Shown in pieces: positions 1 to 9,955 of a stretch of 64,000 bases of DNA (its first letter is position 1; each line of letters starts with the position of its first letter). The DNA is taken from contig NZ_JACJOU010000005.1 in NCBI RefSeq assembly GCF_014695725.1, positions 20,314 to 84,313 of the forward strand, given 5' to 3'. Made by a program: the position numbers and the translations under genes. Source of the stretch: Microcoleus sp. FACHB-672 (lineage in GTDB: Bacteria > Cyanobacteriota > Cyanobacteriia > Cyanobacteriales > Oscillatoriaceae). The notes beneath the pieces are model-generated. The model was not told the DNA's origin. It worked only from the letters and a program-made list of their open reading frames with translations, and made no database searches.

Positions 1-73
1 TATTTTTGAAACTTTGGAAGGAAAAATTAAGCTATTTATATAGCATCAGACCTACCATTTAGTTCCTTGTAAA

Positions 74-424
74 CTAATCGTTACCAGTCACCTTCTCAAT
101 GGCCTCTTCGGCTTTTTGGATTAAGCCTGGTTCGGGATTTTCATCTTTGTATTCCTCTAAATTCTCTTCGTAAACCTTCTCAATGCTTGTCTCACTTTGA
201 GCTTCCTTTACGGCTTCCTCATAAGCCTGTTCCCGACTCAGACCGGCTTGAGGATCGAGGACATCGGGATCGGGTAGAGCCGGCTTTTTACTAACGGCTG
301 TTGCTGCATAACTTGGCTGAGGAGCAAAAATGAATAAACCGGACACCCCGAGTAAAGTCATTAGGCACACAATCACAACGCTCTTGCGTAATGCTTGCCC
401 TAAAGCTTGTAAAATCCGCTGCAT
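74..424 (-). CDS. Small secreted or membrane-anchored protein of unknown function
   Basis: A 116-residue protein that I do not recognise. The start is set at the ATG whose first base is 424, because a strong AGAGGAGG ribosome-binding site sits about 8 bases before it; an in-frame ATG 21 bases further out would place that site inside the gene. Residues about 10-38 form a basic then hydrophobic segment ending in PSYA, a typical signal peptide with a cleavage site before ATAV. The mature part is about 75 residues, highly charged (Glu/Lys rich) and probably helical, with no cysteine or enzymatic motif. It is likely exported to the periplasm or thylakoid lumen. The gene stands alone, with a 176-bp gap to the next gene upstream of it. 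Confidence 0.7.
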   Translation of the reverse strand: MQRILQALGQALRKSVVIVCLMTLLGVSGLFIFAPQPSYAATAVSKKPALPDPDVLDPQAGLSREQAYEEAVKEAQSETSIEKVYEENLEEYKDENPEPGLIQKAEEAIEKVTGND

Positions 425-600
425 ATAAAATACCTCCTCTGACATTTTTGTTGGGAAATTGTACTGCGACGTTTGGCTATAAGAAGCATATTACGCTGAC
501 AACTCCAGCGTTTACTTCTACCGGCAGGCAGATTCAAGCATTCGGGAACTTAAAAATTGTTACAGCAACAATGAATAACTATATAGACAGATAAAGACGG

Positions 601-1713
601 TTAGTGCTGTAACACTTCTTGATGAATCTTCAAGCCGCGACTTTCTAAGCAGTGCTCAAATAAATCAGTTGGTAGCGCTTGTTCAACCGGCCACACTCCA
701 GGCTTGTTGAGCTTGCCAGACAAAATGAACTCAGCAATGGTGCCGGTGCCAATGCCGGTAGCAGTTGCGGCGTTATCATGCACCACACTGGTGCAAAAAG
801 TCGCCGGCTCTCCGTTCTTGCGTCCCATGACCTCAGATCGAACCGCCACCCCAGTCCCGATAATCCGATCGGTCACACTCGTCATGCGATAACTGACGTG
901 AGAGAGAAACTCAATCACCGCGTTATTCCGTAACCAACTCGATGGCCACAAGTTTGCGACGATCCAAGTCATGTGATTGTAAAGATCCGGGGCGGTGCCA
1001 AACTTGGTAATCACCGTTTTCACGTCAGGGAAGGATTCAGGCAGCGTGAAAGCTTCCGGCATATCAAACCAGTAAACGCCGGTCTTGCCATAAGGGGCGG
1101 GAAACTGAATCGTTTCGCGTTGGGTGTAAGGCTTCACCTGTTGCCACTGACCATCGAGCCAAACATCAAAAGGACTTTGCAGACCTAAAAACGTCGTTCG
1201 CATCACCGTCATGCCGGCACCGCCAGAACTCCCCACCACATAGGTTAAATGGATGCGTTCCGCTTCATCTAACTGCTCAATGCCCTGGCGCACCATGCTA
1301 TTAGAAACCCCAGGAAAGATGCCGGTGTTAATAATCGCCGTCACCCCAGCCGCCTTTGCTGCCTCAGTGCAATCTAACGCCTTGCGGGTAAAACTGCGGC
1401 TGTCACTCACATCCACATAATTCACACCTTCCTCAATGCAAGTTTTGAGAACATTTGCATCTCGATAGTGAAAAGGGCCGGCACAGTGAACCACTAAATT
1501 AGAATCGGCGATCGCTTTCCTCACCACCTCGTGTTCCGCCAAATCCAAAGCCACAAAATCTACGTTAGGACCCAAATCATCACTGACCTGCTCCGCTGTA
1601 TCTGCGTTACGCCCAGTAATCATAATTCGCGCATCCGTATGGTTGAGTAAATCTCTCGCCACACTGCTGCCAATGCGCCCTCGTCCGCCAAGAATTAAAA
1701 CACGATGTGTCAT
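601..1713 (-). CDS. Saccharopine dehydrogenase-like NAD(P)-dependent oxidoreductase
   Basis: A 370-residue protein starting with a Rossmann nucleotide-binding loop (VLILGGRGRIG, residues 5-15) followed by TGRN, in which the Arg suggests NADP preference. The stretch VVHCAGPFHYRD near residue 75 is typical of the saccharopine dehydrogenase/homospermidine synthase-like fold (Sacchrp_dh_NADP), as is the later NTGIFPGVSNSMV. There is no membrane segment, so it should be cytosolic. The substrate cannot be read from sequence; true lysine-pathway activity is unlikely because these stand-alone cyanobacterial relatives have no lysine-degradation neighbours. It follows crtO on the same strand after a 200-bp gap containing a hairpin, so co-transcription is doubtful. 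Confidence 0.85.
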   Translation of the reverse strand: MTHRVLILGGRGRIGSSVARDLLNHTDARIMITGRNADTAEQVSDDLGPNVDFVALDLAEHEVVRKAIADSNLVVHCAGPFHYRDANVLKTCIEEGVNYVDVSDSRSFTRKALDCTEAAKAAGVTAIINTGIFPGVSNSMVRQGIEQLDEAERIHLTYVVGSSGGAGMTVMRTTFLGLQSPFDVWLDGQWQQVKPYTQRETIQFPAPYGKTGVYWFDMPEAFTLPESFPDVKTVITKFGTAPDLYNHMTWIVANLWPSSWLRNNAVIEFLSHVSYRMTSVTDRIIGTGVAVRSEVMGRKNGEPATFCTSVVHDNAATATGIGTGTIAEFILSGKLNKPGVWPVEQALPTDLFEHCLESRGLKIHQEVLQH

Positions 1714-1882
1714 CTCTTAATCATCGCTAACACTACCTTCAGTTCATCATTTTTGAGTGATCCCATTCATCTGCAGAAAGGATGAACAATTTAGAATGAA
1801 AAATGAAAAAGGGGCCAGTAAGCAGATTTCAAGTTTCAAAGTTCTTGCCCAAAAGCCTACAGAAACTTTTTTATCCTTGTGC

Positions 1883-1903
1883 GGGCATGGTACTACCATG
1901 CCC
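1883..1903. terminator. Hairpin downstream of crtO
   Basis: An 8-bp perfect inverted repeat (gggcatgg / ccatgccc) with a 5-nt loop lies 10 bases beyond the crtO stop codon. There is no clear T-run on the crtO-strand side, so termination is plausible but not certain. Similar hairpins with a GGGCA/TGCCC core occur downstream of other genes in this window (28509, 49389). Confidence 0.45.
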
Positions 1904-1912
1904 CGGAACCCC

Positions 1913-3607
1913 TCACGTTTTCTTAAACAAATCCTTTGCCGTTGATTTAATAGAATTCGCCGCATCACTTAGGGTCTGAGCGATCGGCTGCTGTGTGTGC
2001 ATGAAGATGCGAGCACAGTTGCGTCCCGGCATCCCAGAAATAGACCCACCCGGATGCGTGCCGGCCCCTGTGAGAAACAGCCCTTCTATCGGCGTTTTAT
2101 AGTTTGCCAACTCTGGCAAGGGGCGGAAGAACACCATCTGATCCAGCGTCATGTCGATGTGGTAGTAATTGCCTTTATAGGCTCCCAAACGTGCGCCCAA
2201 TTCCGCTGGACTTTCCACCCGGCGAGCGATTGTGGCTTTTTTGACATTCGGCGCATAATCGGCAAGCTTATCGACAACGCGATCTGCCACTTGGTTCTTC
2301 AGTTCATCCGTCCAGCCGGTGCCATTCAGGCCGGTTCCCTCCGCGCCGGCGATTTGATAAGGAGCAAAAAACTCAATCCAAACCGTATGCTTACCGGGGG
2401 GTGCCATTGATGGATCGAGCATCGTCGGCTGCACCACATACATCGAGGGATCGGAATCTGGAATCTTGCCAACGCTCGGTTCACTGTGCGAGATCTCAAC
2501 GTGTCTAACCGAGTCAGCAATTAGAATTGAACCGATTAAATACTCATCTTTGTGTTCGTGATGCTCAAACCGTAGTGGTTCGTCCATCGCCAAGTCAATC
2601 TTGAGGATAGTTTCGTTGTTGTTGACGATCCGGCGTTCCAAGCGCTCTCGCAGTTCGGGATCAGCAGAGTCCACATCGCTTTCATCTACCAGTTGTAAGA
2701 ACACGCGCTTGGCGTCAATATTGGAAATCACGCCGCGTTTTGCCCGATATTCTGTGCCATTCGCCACCCGAACGCCCACGGCCCGACCGTCATCAATTAA
2801 GATTCGCTCAACGTGCTGATCTGTGAGAACTTCTCCGCCTAAAGCTTTCACTAAATTAAGCAATGCTTGCACTAAAGCGCCGGTGCCGCCACGCGGTCTT
2901 GCCATACCGGGGTTGTGACGCATTGCCATCATGATCGCGCCCACAGAAATAGTTTTTTGGGAGGGAGGCGCACCAAGTTCGGCTGCGAGTCTTGCCAGGG
3001 GTGCTTTTAAAAATTCGGAATCAAACCATTCATTTATGACATCTTCCGCGCTGGTGAGCATGGTGCGAATAAAGTCCAGCGTCTTGTCAGGACCACCGAT
3101 CACAGAAAGTAATTTTTTCAGCTTTTCTATGTCGTAGTTGCCGGCAATATCAACAACAGACTTAGGCGGTGCGTTGAAAACGGGAATCATCGCGCCAATG
3201 ACGCGCTGCCAGAAATCTGTGTATTCTGCATATTTTTTAGCGTCGCGCTCGTTATACCGGCCTATTTCAGCACAGGTTTTTTCAACGGATTTATGTCCCA
3301 AGAAGTATTTGCCATCGGGATGGGGGCAAAAAACGACTGGATCACACCACAGATACTCTAAACCGTACTTTTCCAGTTCTAATTCTTCGATTACCGGCCC
3401 TAGGTGGATAAATTCGTGGTCAATCGCGCAGAGGTTAAATTTAAAACCAGGAGCCTCTTCAGGCATGGCTTCCTCGGTTGTTGCAGCACCACCGGGGACT
3501 GAACGTTTTTCTAATAATAGAACGCTATACCCAGCTTTGAGGAGATAAGAAGCGCAGACCAGCCCGTTATGACCGGCTCCTATGATAATGACATCATATG
3601 TTTGCAT
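1913..3607 (-). CDS. crtO: Beta-carotene ketolase, CrtO type
   Basis: A 564-residue FAD-dependent oxidoreductase of the phytoene-desaturase superfamily. The dinucleotide-binding motif DVIIIGAGHNGL lies at residues 5-16, with the FAD-binding LLLEKRSVPGGAATT following. Stretches such as CAIDHEFIHLGP, NEWFDSEFLKAPLARL, MAMRHNPGMARPRGGTG and the C-terminal GAGTHPGGSISGMPGRNCAR match my recollection of the Synechocystis CrtO ketolase closely over the whole length. CrtO introduces a keto group at C4 of beta-carotene to give echinenone, a membrane photoprotectant and OCP ligand. It differs in fold from CrtW ketolases. No other carotenoid gene is adjacent. The C-terminal tail of about 20 residues (SDAANSIKSTAKDLF) is an extra compared with the enzyme as I recall it. 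Confidence 0.9.
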   Translation of the reverse strand: MQTYDVIIIGAGHNGLVCASYLLKAGYSVLLLEKRSVPGGAATTEEAMPEEAPGFKFNLCAIDHEFIHLGPVIEELELEKYGLEYLWCDPVVFCPHPDGKYFLGHKSVEKTCAEIGRYNERDAKKYAEYTDFWQRVIGAMIPVFNAPPKSVVDIAGNYDIEKLKKLLSVIGGPDKTLDFIRTMLTSAEDVINEWFDSEFLKAPLARLAAELGAPPSQKTISVGAIMMAMRHNPGMARPRGGTGALVQALLNLVKALGGEVLTDQHVERILIDDGRAVGVRVANGTEYRAKRGVISNIDAKRVFLQLVDESDVDSADPELRERLERRIVNNNETILKIDLAMDEPLRFEHHEHKDEYLIGSILIADSVRHVEISHSEPSVGKIPDSDPSMYVVQPTMLDPSMAPPGKHTVWIEFFAPYQIAGAEGTGLNGTGWTDELKNQVADRVVDKLADYAPNVKKATIARRVESPAELGARLGAYKGNYYHIDMTLDQMVFFRPLPELANYKTPIEGLFLTGAGTHPGGSISGMPGRNCARIFMHTQQPIAQTLSDAANSIKSTAKDLFKKT

Positions 3608-3775
3608 AGCTGAAGTTTTATGAGAGTTGGACTGGGCTTATCTTATAAAAGTTAACAAATTCTCAGGCTCTACCACGCGACAGAGATTAATCCGAGGGGT
3701 GCGAGGGTTGCCGGCAGAGACGAGTGTTAAAAGCCCACACACGGCCAAAAAAAATAACAATTCCAGGCAATTGTA

Positions 3776-4286
3776 ATGACATTAGATACACGCAGATTTT
3801 ATAAGGCGTGCAACCCCAGCAAGACACTAAGGGGAGAAAATGAGAGCAGCGATCTGTACTTTGTCGATTTGTCGCCGATTCGAGGTCGCCGGCTGATTGA
3901 CGAATTCAAGCAAACAATTACCCAGGCACGCTTTCAGCCAACCTGTCAGCTATTTACTGCACATATTGGCTGCTGGAAAGAAATAGAACTGCGCCGGCTG
4001 CAAGTTGAGTTAAATGAGCAAGGATTTCATATTGTCTATTGCAACGTCGGCCAGGATTTGGAGCTGGTAGATATTGAGATCAGTGATATTTTGCTGGTAA
4101 TTGCTGGTCAGGTGAGTGAAAGCATCTAGAAGATTCAAATTCATCTGTAACCGCAACGCTTTAAAGCATTACTCAAAGCCGCAGCAGAGTTGTTGCAAAC
4201 AATTCTTGAACTGGGGGAAGCCGAGTTTTCGCTTTAAGATATAGAGCCGGCATCACTCCCAAAAGGTCAATTTAAACGCTACTACT
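3776..4286 (+). pseudogene. Truncated, decayed copy of the P-loop ATPase gene at 10071
   Basis: The first 117 codons (to the stop at 4127-4129) are closely similar to the N-terminus of the intact gene at 10071-11387, starting at the shared tgacattagata. Beyond the stop, similarity continues out of frame to about 4243 (position equivalent to about 10535 of the intact gene). It then jumps to the sequence around and beyond the intact gene's stop codon (about 11375-11415), recognisable as gccggcatcactcccaaaag against gccggcagcacccccaaagg. An internal deletion of roughly 840 bp therefore removed the C-terminal two thirds. A substitution changed CTTGAG to a TAG-containing ATCTAG. This copy begins with ATG where the intact copy has TTG. 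Confidence 0.85.
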
Positions 4287-4317
4287 GAACACAGTGAGTT
4301 TGTGGAACTTCTCTATG

Positions 4318-4457
4318 GATGCAGCATAACTTTGGAGAAGAAGCGGAAAACCTCGCCCTTAAACTAGCTTATTTCTTAACAATTTTTATCTTGATGCAGC
4401 ATAATTTTGGAAAAGAAGCGGAAAGCCTCGTCGTTAAACCAGTTTATTTCCCAACAA
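4318..4457 (+). repeat. Two imperfect 65-bp direct repeats with 75-bp period
   Basis: Units 4318-4382 and 4393-4457 both begin gatgcagcataa and end with aacaa, with roughly nine mismatches. Since 75 is a multiple of three, the reading frame is kept. The block lies between the ATPase pseudogene and the giant kinase. Confidence 0.85.
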
Positions 4458-4474
4458 GTCTGCTACTTAACTAA
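4319..4474 (+). CDS. Possible 51-residue peptide made of two in-frame repeats
   Basis: An uninterrupted frame from ATG 4319 to TAA 4474 encodes two copies of MQHNFGxEAExLxxKxxYF separated by a hydrophobic spacer. No convincing ribosome-binding site precedes it, and the strand continues into the kinase gene 45 bases later. It could be a remnant of an old gene tail downstream of the ATPase copy. I regard translation as unproven. Confidence 0.25.
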   Translation: MQHNFGEEAENLALKLAYFLTIFILMQHNFGKEAESLVVKPVYFPTSLLLN

Positions 4475-4519
4475 GACTTTAGGGCATCCTATTAAAATAA
4501 AAGCTCTCTTTATAAACCT

Positions 4520-7500
4520 ATGACTCCTGTAGCACAGCAACTGCCAATAATTTCTGGCTATACCTTGGTCGAGCAACTGTATCTAGGTTCCAGGACGGCT
4601 GTCTATCGAGGAGTGCAAAACTCGCAGCAATGTCCGGTGGTGATTAAGACATTGCGGCACGACTATCCCAGTTTCAGCGAATTGGTGCAGTTTCGTAATC
4701 AGTATGCGATCGCTAAAAATCTCGACATCCCAGGCATTGTCCAACCGATTAGTCTAGAACCTTATGCCAATGGCTATGCCTTGGTGATGGAAGACATCGG
4801 TGGCATCTCCCTACGTCATTACATTCATGCTTCCCCTCTGACTGTCGAACAATTCTGGCCAATTGCCCTGCAGGTTGTGGATGTCCTCCACCAGCTCTAT
4901 CAGCAACGAATTATTCACAAAGATATTAAACCAGCCAATATTCTGATTCAGCCAGAAACTGGGCAGATTAAGGTAATTGACTTTAGCATTGCTTCCCTCC
5001 TGCCCCGTGAAACTCAAGAGATTCAAAATCCCAACGTTTTAGAAGGAACCCTAGCCTACATCTCACCGGAACAAACTGGACGGATGAACCGGGGGATTGA
5101 CTATCGCAGCGATTTTTATTCCTTGGGAATTACCTTTTTTGAACTGCTCACGGGACAGTTACCATTCCCAGCTGACGAGCCAATGGAAATGGTTCATGCC
5201 CATCTCGCTAAGCAACCACTCTCTGTCTGCGATCTCAACCCTGATTTGCCCATCATACTCGGTGAAATCATTCGCAAACTGGTGGCCAAGAATGCCGAAG
5301 ATCGCTATCAAAGTGCCCTCGGTCTTAAGCATGATTTGATGCGATGCCAGCAAGAGTATCAGGGTGCGGGCAAACTCATTTGGTTTCAGCTAGGTGAACG
5401 GGATATCAGTGATCGCTTTTTGATTCCCGAAAAACTCTACGGACGAGAACAAGAAGTTTATACCTTGCTTGATGCTTTTGGACGAGTTGCCAACGGAGCC
5501 TCCGAACTAATGCTGGTGGCAGGTTTTTCCGGCATTGGTAAAACCGCCATCGTCAATGAAGTGCATAAGCCGATTGTGCGGTGGCATGGCTATTTCATCA
5601 AAGGCAAGTTTGACCAATTTAACCGCAATCTTCCGTTTAGCGCCTTTGTCCAAGCCTTCCGCGACCTAATGGGTCAACTGCTGAGCAGTGATGACGCACA
5701 GTTGCAAGCATGGAAAGCGAAGATCCTAGCGGCAGTAGGTGACAATGGCCAGGTGCTAATTGAGGTGATTCCTGAACTCGAACAGGTACTTGGCCAGCAA
5801 CCGCCGGTGCCAGAACTCTCCGGCAGCGCCGCTCAGAACCGTTTCAATCTGCTGTTCCAGAAATTCATCACAGTGTTCACCACGCCAGAGCATCCACTGG
5901 TCATTTTCCTCGATGACTTGCAGTGGTCTGATTCGGCTTCTCTGAATTTGCTGAAGCTACTGCTGACAGAACGTGATCGTGGTTATCTGTTCATCATAGG
6001 AGCCTATCGGGATAACGAGGTATTCCCGACTCACCCTTTGATGCTGATGCTCGACGAGATTAAAAAAGCTCAAACCCTGATCCATACCCTCACACTGGAA
6101 CCCCTCAGCCAAGCGGATGTGAATCAGTTAACGGCAGATACACTGAGTTGCTCGATTGAACTGGCTCAGCCGCTGACGGAGTTGGTCTATCAAAAAACCA
6201 AGGGTAATCCCTTCTTCCTCACCCAATTTCTCAAAGCGCTGCATGAGGACGGCTATATTTCGTTTGACTACCAGGTAGGACATTGGCAGTGCGACTTGGC
6301 AACGGTGAAGTTACTTGCGCTCACGGATGATGTTGTCGAGTTTATGGCACTTCAGTTGCAAAAATTGCCGGTTGCAACCCAGACTGTTTTGAAACTGGCG
6401 GCTTGCGTTGGCGCTCAGTTCGATTTGGCGACCCTGGCGATTATCAAGGAGCAATCACCCGAAGATACCGCTATCGACCTCTGGAAAGCCTTGCAAGAAG
6501 GCGTGATTTTACCCATCACCGAGGTCTATAAGTTTTATCAGCCGGCAGAACTGAAGGTGGCTGAAGTCTACCAGGCAGCAACGTTTAACTGTTCCTATCG
6601 CTTTCTCCATGATCGCGTTCAGCAAGCTGCCTATTCCCTCATCCCTGACGAGCAAAAACAGACGACTCACTACCAAATCGGACAACTTTTGCTGCGACAA
6701 GTTTCCCCAGCCGCCAGAGAAGAGCGCATCTTTGAAATCGTCAATCAGTTGAACTATGGAACCACACTGGTTGAGGAACAACAGGAACGGGATGAACTCG
6801 CACAACTCAACCTAACTGCTTGCCACAAAGCGAGATCCGCCACCGCTTATCAAGCTGCCCGTGAATATGCCAAAGTGGGTTTGGAACTACTAGGAACAGA
6901 CGCTTGGCACCGGCACTATGAAATGGCGCTATCCCTATATAACTTAGCTGCCGAGGTCGCTTTCTTAGTAGGCGATTTTGAGCAGATGGATCAGTGGATT
7001 AAATCGGTGATTCATCATGCGAAAACGCCTTTAGAACAGGTGCAAGTTTATCAAGTCAGAATCCAAGCATTGGTCGCCCGCAATCAATTTTTAGAGGCGA
7101 TCGCGATCGGTCAATCGGTCTTCCAAATGTTGGGCGTGAACCTGCCAGACGAAACAACACTAGAGGATATTCGGCAGGTGAAGCAGGAAATCGATGCCTT
7201 AATTGAGGGTCGCTCCATTGAGTCATTCCTTCATCTGCCGGCAATGACCGATCGCCAGCAGCTCGCCATTATGCAAAATGCGGCTCGGCTGACACCCGTC
7301 TGTTACATGACCGGCTCAAAGCTCTATTTCCTGGTCGTTGCGCTACAAGTCAAGTTGTCGATTCAATTTGGCAATAGTCCGGTTTCGGCCTATTGCTATG
7401 CCGGTTATGCCTTCCAACTCAGAACCTTGTGGTCAGACATGAGCAAGGTGCCTCAGTTTGGGCAACTAGCATACCAACTCGCCTCAGAGCCAGATGCCAA

Positions 7501-9937
7501 AAATATTCGAGCCGCAACAGCCCTGTTGATGGGGGGATATGTGGGACACTGGACGATCCATCTGCAAGAAACCCTGCCCATTCTGCTGGAAGGCTATCAA
7601 GCTGGATTAGAAACCGGCAATCTAGAATTTATGGGCTACGACGCACAGTTGTACTGCTTCAATGCTTATTGGTGCGGTCAACCGCTCGCTGAACTCGAAC
7701 CGCAAATTCGCGCCTATTACCAACAGTTGTGCGACCTCCACCAAGTCACAGCAGCAAACTGTGTGTTGGCGTACTGGCAGGCGGCTCAAATTCTCTTGGG
7801 TCAGTCAGAGGACGAAATTCCCTTACGCCAGGATGCCTATGAAGAAAAAGTCCTGGCTGAGGCCAAAGTCGATTTTTACCGGCTATCCTTCTTCTACCTA
7901 TATCGATTCACCTTGAATTACTGGCTGGAAGACTTTGCTAAAGCCGAACACGACGGCGCTCAAACGCGACACTATTTGGCTGGAGGGATGGGAAGTATCG
8001 TTGAACCGATCTTCTACTTCTATGATTCTCTGAATGTGCTAGCCACTCCTCCTGAATCGATATCGGAGTCAGAGCCACGATGGCAGCGAATGCAAGAAAA
8101 TCAAGCCAAGCTAAAAGACTGGGCAGATTATGGCCCTATGAATTACTTGCACAAATATCATTTAGTTGAAGCCCAAAAGCATCAACTCCTTAATTGCAAA
8201 ACAGAAGCTCTAGAATTTTATGATTTAGCAATTAAAGGAGCCAAGGAAAACGGTTATATCCAAGAGGAAGCATTAGCCAACGAACTCGCCGCCAAATTTT
8301 ACTTGGAATGGGGCAAAGAAAAAATTGCTCAAACTTATATGCAGGAAGCCTACTACGGTTATGCTCGCTGGGGCGCAGAAGCGAAAATCAATGACCTAGA
8401 AAAACGCTATCCTCAACTCCTTAAACCCATCTTGCAACAGCAAGAACTCAATTTCAATCCCTTAGAAACTATTACCACTTTAACTCGGAATTCTGTGTCG
8501 TTATCGACTCACACTTCCACCAGCACTACGAGTATTTCTGATGCTCTTGATTTCGCCTCCATCCTTAAAGCTGCCCAAGCGATTTCTAGTAGTATTAAAC
8601 TCGATGAATTGATTACTAGCTTAACCAGAATTCTCTTAGAAACTTCTGGAGCCAAAAAAGCGGTACTCATTTTACCCGAAAAAAATACATGGCAAGTTAG
8701 GGCAATTACCTCGATTCATCTTGACAGCAATTCCTCGGCTTATATCCAAACTATCCTTGAATCACAACCTGTAGAGCTTTGTCAAGATATTCCCAAGAAA
8801 ATTATCTATTACGTTAAGAATACTCAACAAAAAATTTTCATCGATAACTTGCAAACAGACATTCCTGGGGTTATGGGAGAATATATGCTCACCTATCAAC
8901 CCCAGAGTGTATTTTGTCTACCGATTCTCAATCAAAAAAACCTAGTGGGAATACTTTATCTAGAAAATCAACTCACCAGAGGGGTATTTACCAAGGAGCG
9001 CTTAAAAGTCATTAATCTGCTGGCTTCTCAAGTTGCAATCTCTCTAGAGAATGCAAGACTCTATCAAGAAGCGCAACAAGCTTTACAAGATTTACAACAG
9101 GCACAATTACAAATTGTACAGAGCGAGAAAATGTCTGCTTTGGGGAATTTAGTTGCTGGAGTCGCTCACGAAATTAATAATCCAGTTGGTTTCATTGCCG
9201 GCAATCTAGACCCAGCACAAGACTATATTCAAGACTTGTTCAGACTGATCGACTTGTATCAGAAAAAACTACCCAATCCTGACACAGAACTTGCAGATGA
9301 AATTGAAGCAATCGATATAGAATATCTGCAAGAAGATTTGCCGAAATTAATCGACTCGATGAAATTGGGAGTAGAACGAATTCGTAATATCAGTACCAGC
9401 TTGCGAACGTTTTCCAGAGCGGATAAAGATTACAAAGTTCCCTTTAATATTCATGAAGGAATTGATAGTACAATTTTGATTCTCAAACACCGATTGAAAG
9501 CTAATGATGACCGACCGGCGATCAAAGTGGTCACAGAATATGGAAACTTGTCGGCAGTTGAATGCTTCCCTGGACAACTCAATCAGGTGTTTATGAATCT
9601 CCTTGCCAATGCGATTGATGCCCTGGAAGACTCGAATCAGGGACATAGTTTTAAGGAGATTCAAGCAAGTCCCAATTGCATCACGATTCGGACAGAAATG
9701 AAAGATAACGAGTGGGTGATGATTAACATTGCTGATAATGGTAGTGGCATGACAGAAGCGGTGAAGCAGCGCATTTTTGACCATCTGTTTACCACGAAAG
9801 CGGTGGGTCAGGGAACAGGATTAGGATTAGCGATTGCCCGTCAGATTGTGGTCGAGAAACATGGTGGCCGGCTGGAAGTCCAGTCGGAATTGGGACAAGG
9901 CACTGAGTTTTCCATCTTCCTCCCAGTTCGGAGTTAA
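4520..9937 (+). CDS. Giant hybrid Ser/Thr kinase, AAA ATPase, GAF, histidine kinase (HstK type)
   Basis: A 1805-residue signalling protein. Residues about 10-275 are a eukaryote-type kinase: VVIK carries the ATP lysine, HKDIKPANILI (about 131) the catalytic loop, and IDFSIAS (about 153) replaces the usual DFG with DFS, keeping the metal-binding Asp. An AAA/STAND ATPase module follows, with Walker A GFSGIGKTA near 334 and Walker B LVIFLDDLQW near 465. A long helical region of about 700-1330 is TPR-like. A GAF domain lies at about 1375-1515. The histidine kinase core has the H box GVAHEINNP (about 1550), N box NLLANAIDAL (about 1690), DNGSGM (about 1740) and GQGTGLGLAI (about 1762). There is no membrane segment. 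The core resembles the kinase encoded at 42340-44052. The signal sensed and the partner are unknown; no response regulator is adjacent. It is flanked by two copies of an unrelated ATPase gene. Confidence 0.92.
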   Translation: MTPVAQQLPIISGYTLVEQLYLGSRTAVYRGVQNSQQCPVVIKTLRHDYPSFSELVQFRNQYAIAKNLDIPGIVQPISLEPYANGYALVMEDIGGISLRHYIHASPLTVEQFWPIALQVVDVLHQLYQQRIIHKDIKPANILIQPETGQIKVIDFSIASLLPRETQEIQNPNVLEGTLAYISPEQTGRMNRGIDYRSDFYSLGITFFELLTGQLPFPADEPMEMVHAHLAKQPLSVCDLNPDLPIILGEIIRKLVAKNAEDRYQSALGLKHDLMRCQQEYQGAGKLIWFQLGERDISDRFLIPEKLYGREQEVYTLLDAFGRVANGASELMLVAGFSGIGKTAIVNEVHKPIVRWHGYFIKGKFDQFNRNLPFSAFVQAFRDLMGQLLSSDDAQLQAWKAKILAAVGDNGQVLIEVIPELEQVLGQQPPVPELSGSAAQNRFNLLFQKFITVFTTPEHPLVIFLDDLQWSDSASLNLLKLLLTERDRGYLFIIGAYRDNEVFPTHPLMLMLDEIKKAQTLIHTLTLEPLSQADVNQLTADTLSCSIELAQPLTELVYQKTKGNPFFLTQFLKALHEDGYISFDYQVGHWQCDLATVKLLALTDDVVEFMALQLQKLPVATQTVLKLAACVGAQFDLATLAIIKEQSPEDTAIDLWKALQEGVILPITEVYKFYQPAELKVAEVYQAATFNCSYRFLHDRVQQAAYSLIPDEQKQTTHYQIGQLLLRQVSPAAREERIFEIVNQLNYGTTLVEEQQERDELAQLNLTACHKARSATAYQAAREYAKVGLELLGTDAWHRHYEMALSLYNLAAEVAFLVGDFEQMDQWIKSVIHHAKTPLEQVQVYQVRIQALVARNQFLEAIAIGQSVFQMLGVNLPDETTLEDIRQVKQEIDALIEGRSIESFLHLPAMTDRQQLAIMQNAARLTPVCYMTGSKLYFLVVALQVKLSIQFGNSPVSAYCYAGYAFQLRTLWSDMSKVPQFGQLAYQLASEPDAKNIRAATALLMGGYVGHWTIHLQETLPILLEGYQAGLETGNLEFMGYDAQLYCFNAYWCGQPLAELEPQIRAYYQQLCDLHQVTAANCVLAYWQAAQILLGQSEDEIPLRQDAYEEKVLAEAKVDFYRLSFFYLYRFTLNYWLEDFAKAEHDGAQTRHYLAGGMGSIVEPIFYFYDSLNVLATPPESISESEPRWQRMQENQAKLKDWADYGPMNYLHKYHLVEAQKHQLLNCKTEALEFYDLAIKGAKENGYIQEEALANELAAKFYLEWGKEKIAQTYMQEAYYGYARWGAEAKINDLEKRYPQLLKPILQQQELNFNPLETITTLTRNSVSLSTHTSTSTTSISDALDFASILKAAQAISSSIKLDELITSLTRILLETSGAKKAVLILPEKNTWQVRAITSIHLDSNSSAYIQTILESQPVELCQDIPKKIIYYVKNTQQKIFIDNLQTDIPGVMGEYMLTYQPQSVFCLPILNQKNLVGILYLENQLTRGVFTKERLKVINLLASQVAISLENARLYQEAQQALQDLQQAQLQIVQSEKMSALGNLVAGVAHEINNPVGFIAGNLDPAQDYIQDLFRLIDLYQKKLPNPDTELADEIEAIDIEYLQEDLPKLIDSMKLGVERIRNISTSLRTFSRADKDYKVPFNIHEGIDSTILILKHRLKANDDRPAIKVVTEYGNLSAVECFPGQLNQVFMNLLANAIDALEDSNQGHSFKEIQASPNCITIRTEMKDNEWVMINIADNGSGMTEAVKQRIFDHLFTTKAVGQGTGLGLAIARQIVVEKHGGRLEVQSELGQGTEFSIFLPVRS

Positions 9938-9955
9938 GTTATCGATCCTGCTTGA

